Source: Thalassobius sp002708925 (GTDB lineage Bacteria; Pseudomonadota; Alphaproteobacteria; Rhodobacterales; Rhodobacteraceae). From it: a stretch of DNA of 64,000 bases. The first letter of the stretch is position 1. Every line of letters begins with the position of its first letter. The stretch lies in contig NZ_JBNAGJ010000010.1 of the NCBI RefSeq assembly GCF_049803795.1, forward strand, positions 1-64,000. The letters are read 5' to 3'. A program made the position numbers and the translations under genes. Of this stretch, positions 50,137 through 59,801 are shown one piece after another. The notes below the pieces were generated by a model. It was not told where the DNA came from and did not search any database. It saw only the letters and a program-made list of their open reading frames with translations.

Positions 50137-51366
50137 ATGACAAAATTGACCATGCGCCGGATTTTCCTTGCTCTTTTCGCCTGTGCCCTGGCTGTGACCA
50201 GCTTTGGGGCCGCCCAGGCGCAAAGCCCGTTTTCCCCCGCGATCCGGGTCAATGACCGCGCGATCACCTATTATGAGATCGACCAGCGCATCATGCTGAT
50301 GGAGGCGCTCAGCGCGCCCGGCGATCTGCCCAAGGAAGCGCGCAAACAGCTGATCGAGGACCGCCTGAAACTGGATGCGGCCTTTGCCATCGGGGTGAAT
50401 ATCACCGAGGAAATGATCACCGCCGGCATCAAGGATTTCGCCGGCCGGGCCAAGATGACGCCGGAAAAATTCATGGACTATCTGGCCAGCAAGGGCGTCG
50501 CGCGGCAAACCTTCGAGGATTTCCTGTTCTCGGGCCTGGCCTGGCGCGAGGTGGTGCGGGCCAAGTTTGCCTCGCGGCTGGCCGTCACGGACGAGGACAT
50601 CGACAAGGCGCAGCGCGCGCTGGCCAATAACAGCTCTACCCAGGTGCTGCTGTCCGAGATTTTCATCCCCGTCCCCCAGGGCCGCGAGGATGAAGCGATG
50701 GAACTGGCGCTGCTGATCCAGAAAGACCAGACTTTTGCCGGGTTTGCCGCCAATGCCAAACGCTATTCGCGCGGGCGCACCCGCGAACAGGGCGGCAAGA
50801 TCAACTGGATGCCGTTGACGAACTTGCCGCCGCAGCTGCGCCCCGTCATCATGGCGCTCAAACCCGCAGAGATCACCCAGCCTCTGCCCGTTCAGGGGGC
50901 GCTGGCGCTGTTCCAGATGCGCTCGGTCGGGGAAAGCGCCTATCGCGCCCCGGCGATTGCGGCGATTGAATATGCGGCGCTGCGGATTGCCGGCGGGCAT
51001 ACCCCCGAGGCTCTGACCAGCGCGCAAAAGATCATGGATCAGGCCGATACCTGCGATGATCTTTATGGTCTGGTCCAGGGGCAGCCCGAGGAAAACCTGA
51101 CCCGCGTCACCCTGAAACCCGGTGAGATCCCCCGCGACATTGCCCTAGAACTGGCGAAAATGGACAAGGGCGAATTTTCAACCGCCCTGACGCGCAACGA
51201 CGGTCAGACGCTGATGCTGCTGATGATGTGCGGGCGCACCCCGGCCCTGACCGAGGATGCCTCGCGCGAGGAACTGACCGCCCAGCTGCGCAACCGCCGC
51301 GCCGAGGCCCTGGCCAATGGCTATCTGGAACAGCTGCGCGCCGACGCCCGGATCATCGAGGAATGA
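50137..51366 (+). CDS. surA: SurA-like periplasmic chaperone/peptidyl-prolyl isomerase
   Basis: A 409-residue protein. It has a signal peptide (IFLALFACALAVTSFGAAQAQ), an N-terminal SurA chaperone domain (VNDRAITYYEIDQRI) and one central parvulin domain (EIFIPVPQGREDEAM, SRGRTREQGGKINWM). It folds outer-membrane proteins such as LptD encoded upstream. It overlaps pdxA by 4 bases. Confidence 0.9.
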   Translation: MTKLTMRRIFLALFACALAVTSFGAAQAQSPFSPAIRVNDRAITYYEIDQRIMLMEALSAPGDLPKEARKQLIEDRLKLDAAFAIGVNITEEMITAGIKDFAGRAKMTPEKFMDYLASKGVARQTFEDFLFSGLAWREVVRAKFASRLAVTDEDIDKAQRALANNSSTQVLLSEIFIPVPQGREDEAMELALLIQKDQTFAGFAANAKRYSRGRTREQGGKINWMPLTNLPPQLRPVIMALKPAEITQPLPVQGALALFQMRSVGESAYRAPAIAAIEYAALRIAGGHTPEALTSAQKIMDQADTCDDLYGLVQGQPEENLTRVTLKPGEIPRDIALELAKMDKGEFSTALTRNDGQTLMLLMMCGRTPALTEDASREELTAQLRNRRAEALANGYLEQLRADARIIEE

Positions 51367-52340
51367 GCCTTCCCATCGCGCTCAGCTGCGGGGAACCGGC
51401 AGGCGTCGGCCCTGAAATCGCGGCCAAGGCCTGGGCCAGCCTGCGCGCCGATCTGCCGTTTTTCTACATCGGCGATCCGCGTCATCTGCCCGCTGGCACC
51501 CCCGTTACGGAAATCCGCACCCCCGCCGAGGCCGCGCAGGCCGCGCCCCATGCTCTGCCCGTTCTGCCGCATCGTTTCGCCGCCCCCGCCACGCCCGGAC
51601 AGCCCGATCCGGCCAACGCGCAAGGCGTGATTGACGTGATCGCGCGCGGGGTGGATCTGGTGCAATCGGGTCAGGCAAGCGCGCTGACCACGGCGCCGAT
51701 CCACAAAAAGGCGCTGAAAGACGGCGCCGGGTTTGCCTATCCGGGCCACACCGAATATCTGGCCGCTCTGGGCCGGGTTCAGCGCGTGGTGATGATGCTG
51801 GCCTGCTCGCAATTGCGCGTCGTGCCCACCACCATCCACGAAGCCATCGCCGATGTGCCCAAGCTGCTGACCCCCGCGCTGCTAAGCGAAACCCTGCGTA
51901 TCACCCATGCCGCCCTGAAGCGCGATTTCGCACTGCCGAACCCGCGTCTGGCGGTTGCCGGCCTGAACCCCCATGCTGGCGAAGGCGGCGCGATGGGCAC
52001 CGAGGAAATCACCCTGATCACCCCCGTTCTGGATCAGCTGCGCGCCGAAGGGATGGACATCGCGGGGCCCCTGTCCGCCGACACGATGTTCCACCCGGCG
52101 GCCCGTGCCCGCTATGACGCGGCGATCTGCATGTATCACGATCAGGCGCTGATCCCGATCAAGACGCTGGATTTCGCGGGCGGGGTGAATGTGACGCTGG
52201 GCCTGCCGTTTATCCGCACCTCGCCCGATCACGGCACGGCCTTCGACATTGCCGGGCGCGGGATTGCGGATGCCAATTCCCTGATCGAGGCGCTGAAACT
52301 GGCTCGCCAGATGGGCCGCGCCAGAAAGGCATCCGCATGA
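51363..52340 (+). CDS. pdxA: 4-hydroxythreonine-4-phosphate dehydrogenase
   Basis: A 325-residue PdxA of the DXP-dependent vitamin B6 pathway. Motifs include SCGEPAGVGPEI at the N-terminus, TAPIHKKAL and HTEYLAALG in the middle, GLNPHAGEGGAMG, and the metal-binding YHDQALIPIK and TSPDHGTAFDIAG near the end. It overlaps surA and rsmA by 4 bases each. Confidence 0.94.
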   Translation: MSLPIALSCGEPAGVGPEIAAKAWASLRADLPFFYIGDPRHLPAGTPVTEIRTPAEAAQAAPHALPVLPHRFAAPATPGQPDPANAQGVIDVIARGVDLVQSGQASALTTAPIHKKALKDGAGFAYPGHTEYLAALGRVQRVVMMLACSQLRVVPTTIHEAIADVPKLLTPALLSETLRITHAALKRDFALPNPRLAVAGLNPHAGEGGAMGTEEITLITPVLDQLRAEGMDIAGPLSADTMFHPAARARYDAAICMYHDQALIPIKTLDFAGGVNVTLGLPFIRTSPDHGTAFDIAGRGIADANSLIEALKLARQMGRARKASA

Positions 52341-53176
52341 GCGGCATCGACACGCTTCCTCCGCTGCGACAAGTGATTGAAACCCATGGGATCGCGGCCA
52401 AAAAATCGCTGGGGCAGAACTTTCTTCTGGATCTGAACCTGACCGCGAAAATCGCGCGGCTGGCCGGGGATCTGGCCCAAAGCGACGTGCTGGAGATCGG
52501 CCCCGGCCCCGGCGGGCTGACCCGCGGGCTGCTGGCCGAGGGCGCGCGCCGTGTGCTGGCCATCGAAAAAGACCCCCGCTGTATGCCCGCTCTGGCTGAA
52601 ATCGCCCAGGCCTATCCCGGCCGCTTGCAGGTGATCAACGGCGACGCGCTGGAGGTGGACCCGCTGGCGCATCTGACGCCGCCCATCCGCATCGCGGCGA
52701 ACCTGCCCTATAATGTCGGCACCGAGCTGCTGGTGCGCTGGCTGACGCCCAAGGACTGGCCGCCCTTCTGGTCATCCCTGACGCTGATGTTCCAAAAAGA
52801 GGTGGCGCAGCGGATCGTCGCGCAGCCGGGCTCCAAGGCTTATGGCCGGCTGGCGATTCTGGCGCAATGGCGCACGGATACGCAGATCGTGCTGCACCTG
52901 CCCCCCGAGGCTTTCAGCCCGCCGCCCAAGGTGCATTCCGCCGTGGTGCATCTGACTGCCCTGCCCCAGCCGCGTTTCCCCGCCGATGCCAAAACGCTGG
53001 AACGCGTGGTCGCCAAAGCGTTCAATCAGCGGCGCAAGATGCTGCGCGCGGCCCTCAAGGGGATTGCCCCGGATCTGGAGGATCGCCTGATCGCTGCGGG
53101 CATCAAACCGACGGACCGGGCCGAGACTGTCTCGCTTGAGCAATTCTGCGCGCTGGCCCGCATTCTGAAAACCTGA
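52337..53176 (+). CDS. rsmA: 16S rRNA dimethyladenosine transferase
   Basis: A 279-residue KsgA/RsmA, which dimethylates two adjacent adenines near the 3' end of 16S rRNA. Motifs: KKSLGQNFLLD, the AdoMet-binding LEIGPGPGGLTRGLL and the catalytic ANLPYNVGTELL. It is the last gene of lptF-lptG-lptD-surA-pdxA-rsmA. Confidence 0.95.
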   Translation: MSGIDTLPPLRQVIETHGIAAKKSLGQNFLLDLNLTAKIARLAGDLAQSDVLEIGPGPGGLTRGLLAEGARRVLAIEKDPRCMPALAEIAQAYPGRLQVINGDALEVDPLAHLTPPIRIAANLPYNVGTELLVRWLTPKDWPPFWSSLTLMFQKEVAQRIVAQPGSKAYGRLAILAQWRTDTQIVLHLPPEAFSPPPKVHSAVVHLTALPQPRFPADAKTLERVVAKAFNQRRKMLRAALKGIAPDLEDRLIAAGIKPTDRAETVSLEQFCALARILKT

Positions 53177-53180
53177 AATG

Positions 53181-53206
53181 AAAAACGCGAGGGCAAAGCC
53201 CCCGCG
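53181..53206 (-). terminator. Terminator of the DUF4167 gene
   Basis: On the minus strand an 8-bp stem CGCGGGGG/CCCTCGCG (one G-U pair) with a 5-base loop is followed by five T. It lies in the short gap after rsmA and may serve both genes. Confidence 0.75.
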
Positions 53207-53230
53207 CTGATCCGATGAAATACCGGTGTC

Positions 53231-53836
53231 TTACTCGGCCGCTTCGGGCGCCGGTGGCTGCTGAGGCGGCGTGACATCCCCATTCTCGGCCTTGGGCGCA
53301 TCTTTGTCCGCCTTTTTGGCGCGCGGTTTGCGCGGCGAAGACGCGCGGGTGCGTTTGGGTTTGGGCGCGTCCTCGGCCGGTTGGCTTTCGGGGGTTTCCA
53401 CCAGCCCGCTTTCGCCAGTATCGCCCATATCCATCACGTCCGGCTGCTCGCCCGCGCCCTTATCGGCGGCGGCTTTCTTACCGGCCTCGGCGGCCTCGCG
53501 TTCCTGACGGGCGGCGCGCTCGCGGTCACGTTCGGCCTGACGCTCGCGGTTCTGGCGTTCCTGTTCCTCGCGGCGGGCGTCCTGCTCGCGCTGCGCCTCG
53601 GCCAGCATACGCAGGTAATGTTCGGCGTGCTGCTGGAAGTTTTCCGTGGCCACGCGGTCATTGGCCAGCTGCGCATCGCGGGCCAGCTGATTGTATTTGT
53701 CGATGATCTGCTGCGGCGTGCCGCGCACCTTTCCCTCGGGGCCGTTGCTGTCAAACACGCGGTTGACGATATTGCCCACGGATCGGTTATTGTTGCGGTT
53801 CGATTTGGACCGCGAGCGGCTTTTCGAAGATCTCAT
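53231..53836 (-). CDS. DUF4167 domain protein
   Basis: The 201-residue protein starts with a basic Ser/Arg/Lys/Asn region, then the conserved segment VFDSNGPEGKVRGTPQQIIDKYNQLARDA (DUF4167, about 27-75). A Glu/Arg/Gln-rich coiled coil follows and a low-complexity Pro/Ala/Lys tail ends it. Alphaproteobacterial family of unknown role, possibly RNA-associated because of the RGTPQQI and basic patches. It commonly lies near prmC and prfA, as here. Confidence 0.88.
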   Translation of the reverse strand: MRSSKSRSRSKSNRNNNRSVGNIVNRVFDSNGPEGKVRGTPQQIIDKYNQLARDAQLANDRVATENFQQHAEHYLRMLAEAQREQDARREEQERQNRERQAERDRERAARQEREAAEAGKKAAADKGAGEQPDVMDMGDTGESGLVETPESQPAEDAPKPKRTRASSPRKPRAKKADKDAPKAENGDVTPPQQPPAPEAAE

Positions 53837-54079
53837 ATTCCTGATTTCCAGCCTTCAAAATATTCGAACTGTTGTGCCCGTTTCGCGCCTCTTGCGCTCT
53901 CAACATCAGACCGGATCACAACGATTTTGGCTTGGTGTTGACCGGGACCGCGCCGCAGGTTCCACCGCGCATCCACCGGATCAACACCCCCTGAGTAAAG
54001 CCTAAACCGACCGGGTGACAAGTAGAATCACCGCATTTTCAGCCCAATCAGGTAAAAAAAACCTTCCCAAAGGTGCATT

Positions 54080-54910
54080 TCAGCCACGGGTTGCCGTGAC
54101 CACCCGGTCTTTGCCATCCAAGTCGGGCAGAACCCGAACGTCGCGCCAGTCGTGATCCAAGAAAATCTGTGCAACCTGAGAGCCTTGTCGCCAGCCGATT
54201 TCCAAGAGGATGCGCCCCGCCGGTGCTAGGTAGCCCGGCGCCTGCTGGGCCAGAATGCGGTACGGGCGCAACCCATCCCCCCCCGGAGTCAGCGCCATGT
54301 GCGGGTCGTGGTTCAGTACTTCGGCGGACAGCTCGGTCATTTCTTCGGCAGAAATGTAGGGCGGATTCGACACGATCAAATCAAAGGTGCCCGCGATGCC
54401 GCTGAACCAATCGCTGTGCAAAAATTCGGCGCGGTTCGCCACACCCAGATCGCGCGCGTTTCCCTCGGCCACTTTCAAAGCCGCCTCGCTCAGATCGCCG
54501 CCGATCCCGGTGGCCTGGGGCCGTTCGGCCAGCAGGCTGATCAGGATACACCCCGAGCCGGTGCCCAAATCCAACACAGTTTGAAACTTCTGCGTCAGGG
54601 CCTCGGCCACCAGAATTTCGGTTTCGGGGCGCGGGTCCAGAACCTCTGCGGTCACGCTGAACCTGCGGCCAAAGAAATCGCGATAGCCACGGATCATTGA
54701 GGTCGGCTCGCCTGCGGCGCGGCGCAAGCAATAGCTGACCGCGCGTTCGAAAATGGCCAGATCCAGATCATCATGGGCCATCAGCACCAGCCGTTCATGC
54801 GGCACGTCCATCGCGTGGGCCAGCAGCAGACGGGCCTCACGCGCGGGGGCGTCGATCTGAGCGTTTGCCAAGATTTCGGCCAAAGCGCGCAGCGCCTCTT
54901 GGATGCGCAT
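54080..54910 (-). CDS. prmC: Release factor glutamine methyltransferase
   Basis: A 276-residue HemK-family enzyme methylating the GGQ glutamine of release factors. AdoMet motif DLGTGSGCILIS near 114 and catalytic NPPY (SNPPYIS near 181). It directly follows prfA, its substrate gene: the prfA stop is the three bases before its start. Confidence 0.94.
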   Translation of the reverse strand: MRIQEALRALAEILANAQIDAPAREARLLLAHAMDVPHERLVLMAHDDLDLAIFERAVSYCLRRAAGEPTSMIRGYRDFFGRRFSVTAEVLDPRPETEILVAEALTQKFQTVLDLGTGSGCILISLLAERPQATGIGGDLSEAALKVAEGNARDLGVANRAEFLHSDWFSGIAGTFDLIVSNPPYISAEEMTELSAEVLNHDPHMALTPGGDGLRPYRILAQQAPGYLAPAGRILLEIGWRQGSQVAQIFLDHDWRDVRVLPDLDGKDRVVTATRG

Positions 54911-55960
54911 TTATCCGTCCATCTCGGCCAGCAGAGCGACCTGATGTTCCGCTGTCAGAGCGTCGATGATTTCGTCCAGATCGCCCTGCATCACCTGATC
55001 CAGCTTATAAAGCGTCAGGTTGATCCGGTGATCCGTCATGCGGCCTTGCGGGAAATTATAGGTCCGAATCCGTTCGCTGCGATCGCCCGAGCCCACCTGC
55101 GCCTTCCGATCCGCCGAGCGTTCGTCATGCACCTTCTGCCGCTCCATGTCATACAGCCGCGCCTTCAGCACATTCATCGCGATCTCGCGGTTGCGGTGCT
55201 GGGATTTTTCGGAACTGGTGACCACAACGCCGGTGGGAATATGGGTGATCCGCACCGCCGAATCCGTGGTGTTCACGTGCTGCCCCCCCGCGCCCGAGCT
55301 GCGCATCGTGTCGATCCGCAAATCGGCGGGGTTGATCTGGATGTCCACGTCCTCGGCCTCGGGCAGGACGGCGACGGTGGCGGCCGAGGTATGAATGCGC
55401 CCGCCGCTTTCGGTTTCGGGGACGCGCTGCACCCGGTGCACGCCGCTTTCGAATTTCAGCCGGGCAAAGACGCCCTCGCCTTTGATATGCGCGGTGACTT
55501 CCTTGATGCCGCCCAGTTCGGTTTCCTGCATGTCCAGAATGTCAAAGCTCCAGCCGTGCGTTTCCGCATAGCGCTGATACATCCGCAGCAGATCGCCGGC
55601 GAACAGCGCGGCCTCGTCCCCGCCTGTGCCGGGGCGGATCTCGATCATCGCGGGACGGGCGTCGGCGGCATCCTTGGGCAGCAGCGCCAGTTGCAGGGCT
55701 TGCTCGGCCTCGGGCAGGCGGGCCTTCAGCGATGGCAGTTCCTCTTCGGCCAGAGCCTTCATTTCGGGGTCTGACAGCATGTCCTGTGCCTCGGCAATGT
55801 CCGAGGTCAGCTGTTGGTATTGCTCGATCTGTTCGACCACGGGCCGTAGCTCGGCATATTCACGGCCCAATGCGGCAATATCCCCGCTCCCCTCGGCCAT
55901 TTTAGCCTCAAGGAATTGGAACCGTTGGGTGATCTGGTGAAGCCGCTCGATAGAAATCAT
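54911..55960 (-). CDS. prfA: Peptide chain release factor 1
   Basis: A 349-residue RF1 with the GGQ motif (SSGAGGQHVNTTDSAVRI, near 225) that triggers peptide release. The ERIRTYNFPQGRMTDHRI segment follows. An ATG at 55960 gives the family length; the longer frame to 56188 is unsupported. It is followed by prmC on the same strand. Confidence 0.95.
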   Translation of the reverse strand: MISIERLHQITQRFQFLEAKMAEGSGDIAALGREYAELRPVVEQIEQYQQLTSDIAEAQDMLSDPEMKALAEEELPSLKARLPEAEQALQLALLPKDAADARPAMIEIRPGTGGDEAALFAGDLLRMYQRYAETHGWSFDILDMQETELGGIKEVTAHIKGEGVFARLKFESGVHRVQRVPETESGGRIHTSAATVAVLPEAEDVDIQINPADLRIDTMRSSGAGGQHVNTTDSAVRITHIPTGVVVTSSEKSQHRNREIAMNVLKARLYDMERQKVHDERSADRKAQVGSGDRSERIRTYNFPQGRMTDHRINLTLYKLDQVMQGDLDEIIDALTAEHQVALLAEMDG

Positions 55961-56023
55961 GCTGTGTTCCTTGGCGGATCGCCGGGATTTGGTCAAGTCC
56001 CCGGTCTGTGCTATCCTATCTGT

Positions 56024-56308
56024 ATGCGCCTGATCCCTGCCCTTTTGATGCTGGCCAGCCCGGCACTGGCCGATGCCACGATCGGTGGCAAAACGGTAGA
56101 GTGCTATTGCACCGATACCGGCGGCGCGCGGGTGGAACTGGGTCAGACGATCTGCCTGCAAGTGGACGGGCGCATGTTCATGGCGCAATGTCAGATGTCG
56201 CTGAACGTGCCGATGTGGCGCGAGGTGGCCTCAGGGTGTCTGAGCTCATTTTTGGGCCAGAGCGTCCAGCCATCCCTGAATCCGGGCCTTGTTGACCCCC
56301 AGATCTGA
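56024..56308 (+). CDS. Small secreted Cys-containing protein, unknown function
   Basis: A 94-residue frame with a signal peptide (MRLIPALLMLASPALA) and a short mature region with four Cys in the first 60 residues (ECYCTDTGG, TICLQ, AQCQM) and a fifth in the SGCLSS segment. No named family is recognised. Its final 63 bases overlap the convergent DUF1499 gene on the other strand. The signal peptide and conserved-looking Cys pattern support a real gene. Confidence 0.6.
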   Translation: MRLIPALLMLASPALADATIGGKTVECYCTDTGGARVELGQTICLQVDGRMFMAQCQMSLNVPMWREVASGCLSSFLGQSVQPSLNPGLVDPQI

Positions 56309-56653
56309 GCGCCCAAACCGCAGCCGTCCCAGAATAGCGACACCGTTTTTGCGCAGCTCCAGCGTGGTGTAATCGGGAAACCCCCACAGCGCCGAGCGGG
56401 TGATATAGGTGATTTCCCCATCCGCAAGCGACCCGGCCAGCACCGAGGTGCGCGGGCTGGCCTGGATGATCCGGTCCAGCGCCGCGAAGGTCTCGGCCCC
56501 GCTGCCGGGCAGGATGCGCAGCGCGCCGCCCTTGAAATCCTTGTCCTGCGCGCCTTTGATCGGCTGATGCCAGCGCGCCGGATCGCTGGGCGCCAGACGC
56601 ACATAGAGCCCAAAGCCCACCACCAAAACCACAATCACATAGAGCCAATTCAT
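56246..56653 (-). CDS. DUF1499 family protein
   Basis: A 135-residue protein with one N-terminal membrane helix (LYVIVVLVVGFGLYV) and a DUF1499 region (GAQDKDFKGGALRILPG, EITYITRSALWGFPDYTTLEL). Function unknown. The ATG at 56653 is chosen because it starts the membrane segment; the longer frame to 56734 runs into the agmatinase gene. Confidence 0.75.
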   Translation of the reverse strand: MNWLYVIVVLVVGFGLYVRLAPSDPARWHQPIKGAQDKDFKGGALRILPGSGAETFAALDRIIQASPRTSVLAGSLADGEITYITRSALWGFPDYTTLELRKNGVAILGRLRFGRSDLGVNKARIQGWLDALAQK

Positions 56654-56706
56654 CGCGCATCCCTTATGTTTTGTCCTGCATAGAGTTGGGATGCCTGCTG
56701 CCGTGG

Positions 56707-57672
56707 TCAAGCCTGACGGCGCGTCCAGGCCCACAGGCAGATCAGCTCCATCGCGACATGCGCGCCCGCCACGGCCGTGGCGCCGGTGGTGTCATAGGGG
56801 GGGCTGACCTCGACGATATCACCGCCGACCATGTTGATCCCGGCCAGATCGCGCAGGATGATGGCCGCCTGCCCGCTGGACAGACCGCCCCAAACCGGCG
56901 TGCCCGTGCCGGGGGCAAAGGCCGGATCCAGACAATCAATATCAAAGGTGACATAGGTCTGATGCTCGCCCACGATGTCCCTCACGCGTTTGGCGATGGC
57001 GGCGGGGCCGTCCTCGTGCACGGTGCGGGCGTCGATATAGTTCATCCCGCAATAGTCATCGCATTCCGTGCGGATCCCGATCTGAACCGAGCGTTCGGGA
57101 TCCACCAGCCCCAGCTTCACCGCCTTATACATGAATGTCCCGTGGTCGATCCGGTCCATATCGTCATCGGCCCACAGATCGGAATGCGCATCGAACTGGA
57201 TCACGCTAAGGGGCCCGTATTTTTCCGCATAGGCGCGCAGGATCGGCAGGGTGATAAAGTGATCCCCCCCCAAGGTCACAGTGCCCACGCCGCCCGCCAG
57301 AAGCGTCTGAAAATGCTGCTGGATCGCGCCGGGGGTGGCGCTGACATTGGCGTAATCAAAGGCCAGATCGCCATAGTCGATGATCGCGAATTCTCCCAGC
57401 GGATCAAACCCCCAGCCATAGGGCGGATCATAAGGTTGCAGCGTGCTGGCCTCGCGGATGGCGCGCGGGCCCATGCGGGTGCCGGTGCGGTTGGTCACCG
57501 CCTGATCGAAAGGCACGCCGGTCACCGCCAGATCCACGCCGCTCAGATCCTTGGTATATTTGCGCCGCAGGAATGATGTCGCCCCGGCAAAGGCGTTCTC
57601 GAAGCTCAGCCCCTTCAGGTCCGCGCGGGTGAACGCCGCGTCGATCTGCTTTTTCGCGTCTTCCAGTGCCAT
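56707..57672 (-). CDS. speB: Agmatinase / ureohydrolase family protein
   Basis: A 321-residue arginase-superfamily enzyme with the Mn ligands: GGDHF near 131, DAHSD near 157 and FDIDCLDPAFAPGTGTP near 230-244. It would hydrolyse agmatine to putrescine and urea; guanidinobutyrase or similar activity is possible. Putrescine from this step would join the polyamine theme of the window, but the gene is 20 kb from that operon. Confidence 0.87.
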   Translation of the reverse strand: MALEDAKKQIDAAFTRADLKGLSFENAFAGATSFLRRKYTKDLSGVDLAVTGVPFDQAVTNRTGTRMGPRAIREASTLQPYDPPYGWGFDPLGEFAIIDYGDLAFDYANVSATPGAIQQHFQTLLAGGVGTVTLGGDHFITLPILRAYAEKYGPLSVIQFDAHSDLWADDDMDRIDHGTFMYKAVKLGLVDPERSVQIGIRTECDDYCGMNYIDARTVHEDGPAAIAKRVRDIVGEHQTYVTFDIDCLDPAFAPGTGTPVWGGLSSGQAAIILRDLAGINMVGGDIVEVSPPYDTTGATAVAGAHVAMELICLWAWTRRQA

Positions 57673-57731
57673 TGCCGCCTCCGATCAGGGAAAGAATAAT
57701 TTGATCAAAATTACCATCCCGGCTTTCGGGG

Positions 57732-58898
57732 TCAAGCCTGCAATGGCAATGCGGCCTCGGCCGCCCGCGCAAAGAACGAGGCCCCGATGGGTGCGATCCG
57801 GTCGTTGAAATTGAACTGAGGCTGGTGCAATCCGGCCCCCTCGCCCGCGCCCAGAAACAGATAGGCACCGGGGCGGGCATTCAGCATATACGAGAAATCC
57901 TCGGCCCCCATTTCCCGGCTATAGGCCGCATCCACCGCGGCCTCGCCCACCACGGCGCGGGCCACATCGCAGGCAAAGGCGGTTTTTGCCGGATCGTTCA
58001 CCGTGGCCGGATACCAGACCTCATAATTCAGCGTGGCCTCAACCCCATAGGCGGGGCCCAGCCCGTCCACGATTTCCTGCATCCGGCCCATCACCATTTG
58101 CTGCACCGCCGGATCGAACGTGCGCACGGTGCCGTTGATATAGGCGGATTCGGGGATGATATTTTCCGCGCTGCCCGTGTGAATCTGCGTGACCGAGATC
58201 ACCAGATCGTCCAGCGCATAGTGATTGCGGCTGCTGATCGTCTGAATCGCCTGCACGATGCCCACCGCGGCCACCACCGGATCGCGGGTCTCATGCGGCA
58301 TGGCGCCATGTCCGCCGACGCCTTTGACATCAATATGGAAGGTGTCCACCGCCGCCATGATCGGTCCCGGAGTGGTGTAGAATTTGCCCTCGTCAAAGCC
58401 CGGCGCGTTGTGCAGCGCATAGACTTCTTGGATGGCGAAACGCTCCATGATGCCCTCTTCGACCATCACGCCGCCGCCGCCGCCGTTTTCCTCGGCCGGT
58501 TGAAAGATCAACGCCACGCTGCCCGCGAAATTACGCGTCTCGGCCAGGTATTTCGCCGCCCCCAACAGCATCGCGGTATGCCCGTCATGGCCGCAGGCGT
58601 GCATGACGCCCGGATGCCCCGAGGCATAGGCAACCCCGGTGTCCTCGGGGATGGGCAGCGCATCCATATCCGCCCGCAACCCGATTGTCGGCCCCGTTTC
58701 CCGGCCATGGATCACCGCCACAATGCCCGTCGTGGCGATGCCGGTATGCAGCGCATCCACGCCGAATTCGCGCAGCCGCTCGGCCACGAATTCCGCCGTT
58801 TGGAAACAGTCGAATCCCAGCTCGGGGATGGTGTGCAGATGCTGCCGCCAGGCGGTCATCTCGTCGGCCAGACCGGCGATGCGATTGATGACGGGCAT
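57732..58898 (-). CDS. M20 family amidohydrolase (hippurate hydrolase-like)
   Basis: A 388-residue M20D peptidase/amidohydrolase with HACGHDGHTAMLLGAAKYL near 90-108, FQPAEENGGGG near 125 and the dimerisation segment beginning VDVKGVGGHGA-like (DVKGVGGHGAMPHE). It hydrolyses N-acyl amino acids or similar. The ATG at 58898 is preferred over a frame reaching 59285, which runs antisense to mazG. Confidence 0.88.
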   Translation of the reverse strand: MPVINRIAGLADEMTAWRQHLHTIPELGFDCFQTAEFVAERLREFGVDALHTGIATTGIVAVIHGRETGPTIGLRADMDALPIPEDTGVAYASGHPGVMHACGHDGHTAMLLGAAKYLAETRNFAGSVALIFQPAEENGGGGGVMVEEGIMERFAIQEVYALHNAPGFDEGKFYTTPGPIMAAVDTFHIDVKGVGGHGAMPHETRDPVVAAVGIVQAIQTISSRNHYALDDLVISVTQIHTGSAENIIPESAYINGTVRTFDPAVQQMVMGRMQEIVDGLGPAYGVEATLNYEVWYPATVNDPAKTAFACDVARAVVGEAAVDAAYSREMGAEDFSYMLNARPGAYLFLGAGEGAGLHQPQFNFNDRIAPIGASFFARAAEAALPLQA

Positions 58899-58961
58899 AG
58901 GTGGACTCCTGTTTGGCAAAAGGTCAGTCTTTATCACAACCTCAAAGACGGAGCCTGCGCA

Positions 58962-59792
58962 ATGCCCGATGACGCCCTGATCCACAACCCCAACGGCGGC
59001 GTGCCGCGTTTGCTGGAAATCATGCGCTGTCTGCGCGATCCGCAGACGGGCTGTCCGTGGGATATTGCGCAGGATTTCAGCACCATCGCGCCCTACACGA
59101 TCGAGGAAGCCTATGAGGTTGCCGACGCAATCGAGCGCGAGGCCTGGGACGAGCTGAAGGGCGAATTGGGCGATCTGCTGTTCCAATCGGTGTTTCACGC
59201 GCAGATGGCCAGCGAACGGGGGCTGTTCACCTTCGATCAGGTGGCCGACACCATGTCCGATAAGATGGTCGCCCGGCATCCGCATGTTTTTGGCGATGAA
59301 AGCCGCGACAAATCAGCCGAGCAGCAGACTCGCGACTGGGAAACCATCAAGGCGGCCGAGCGGGCAGGCAAGGCGCAGACTGGAGCTTTGGACGGGGTGG
59401 CGGTGGGGCTTCCGGCGCTGCTGCGGGCTTATAAATTGCAAAAACGGGCGGCGCGGGTCGGGTTCGATTGGCCCTCGGCCGATCAGGTAATCGACAAAAT
59501 CGCCGAAGAAGCCGCCGAACTGCACGAAGCCCGCACAGAGCTGACCCAGGCCGAGGTCGAAGAGGAATTTGGCGACCTGCTGTTCGTGATGGCCAATCTG
59601 GGGCGTCATCTGGGGGTCGAACCCGAGGCAGCCTTGCGCGCTGCGAATGCCAAGTTCATCAAGCGTTTCCAGGGGGTTGAGGCAAAACTGGCCGAGATGG
59701 GAAAGCGCCCCGAGGAGTCGGACCTGACGGAAATGGATGCGCTGTGGGACCAGGTAAAACTGGAACATCGGGCAGCGGACAGGAAAAGGTGA
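58962..59792 (+). CDS. mazG: Nucleoside triphosphate pyrophosphohydrolase MazG
   Basis: A 276-residue protein with two MazG domains (EEAYEVADAIER and GELGDLLFQSVFHAQ near 45-75; EEAAELHEA and EEFGDLLFVMANLGRH near 182-213). It hydrolyses NTPs to NMP and pyrophosphate. The ATG at 58962 has a GGAG site. Divergent from the amidohydrolase gene. Confidence 0.93.
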   Translation: MPDDALIHNPNGGVPRLLEIMRCLRDPQTGCPWDIAQDFSTIAPYTIEEAYEVADAIEREAWDELKGELGDLLFQSVFHAQMASERGLFTFDQVADTMSDKMVARHPHVFGDESRDKSAEQQTRDWETIKAAERAGKAQTGALDGVAVGLPALLRAYKLQKRAARVGFDWPSADQVIDKIAEEAAELHEARTELTQAEVEEEFGDLLFVMANLGRHLGVEPEAALRAANAKFIKRFQGVEAKLAEMGKRPEESDLTEMDALWDQVKLEHRAADRKR

Positions 59793-59801
59793 TTTAAATA
59801 A

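Noticed and set aside
53833..54021. A 62-codon minus-strand frame overlapping the DUF4167 start
   Set aside because: It needs a TTG start, has no good ribosome-binding site and has no recognisable domain. The DUF4167 gene has its own clear start.
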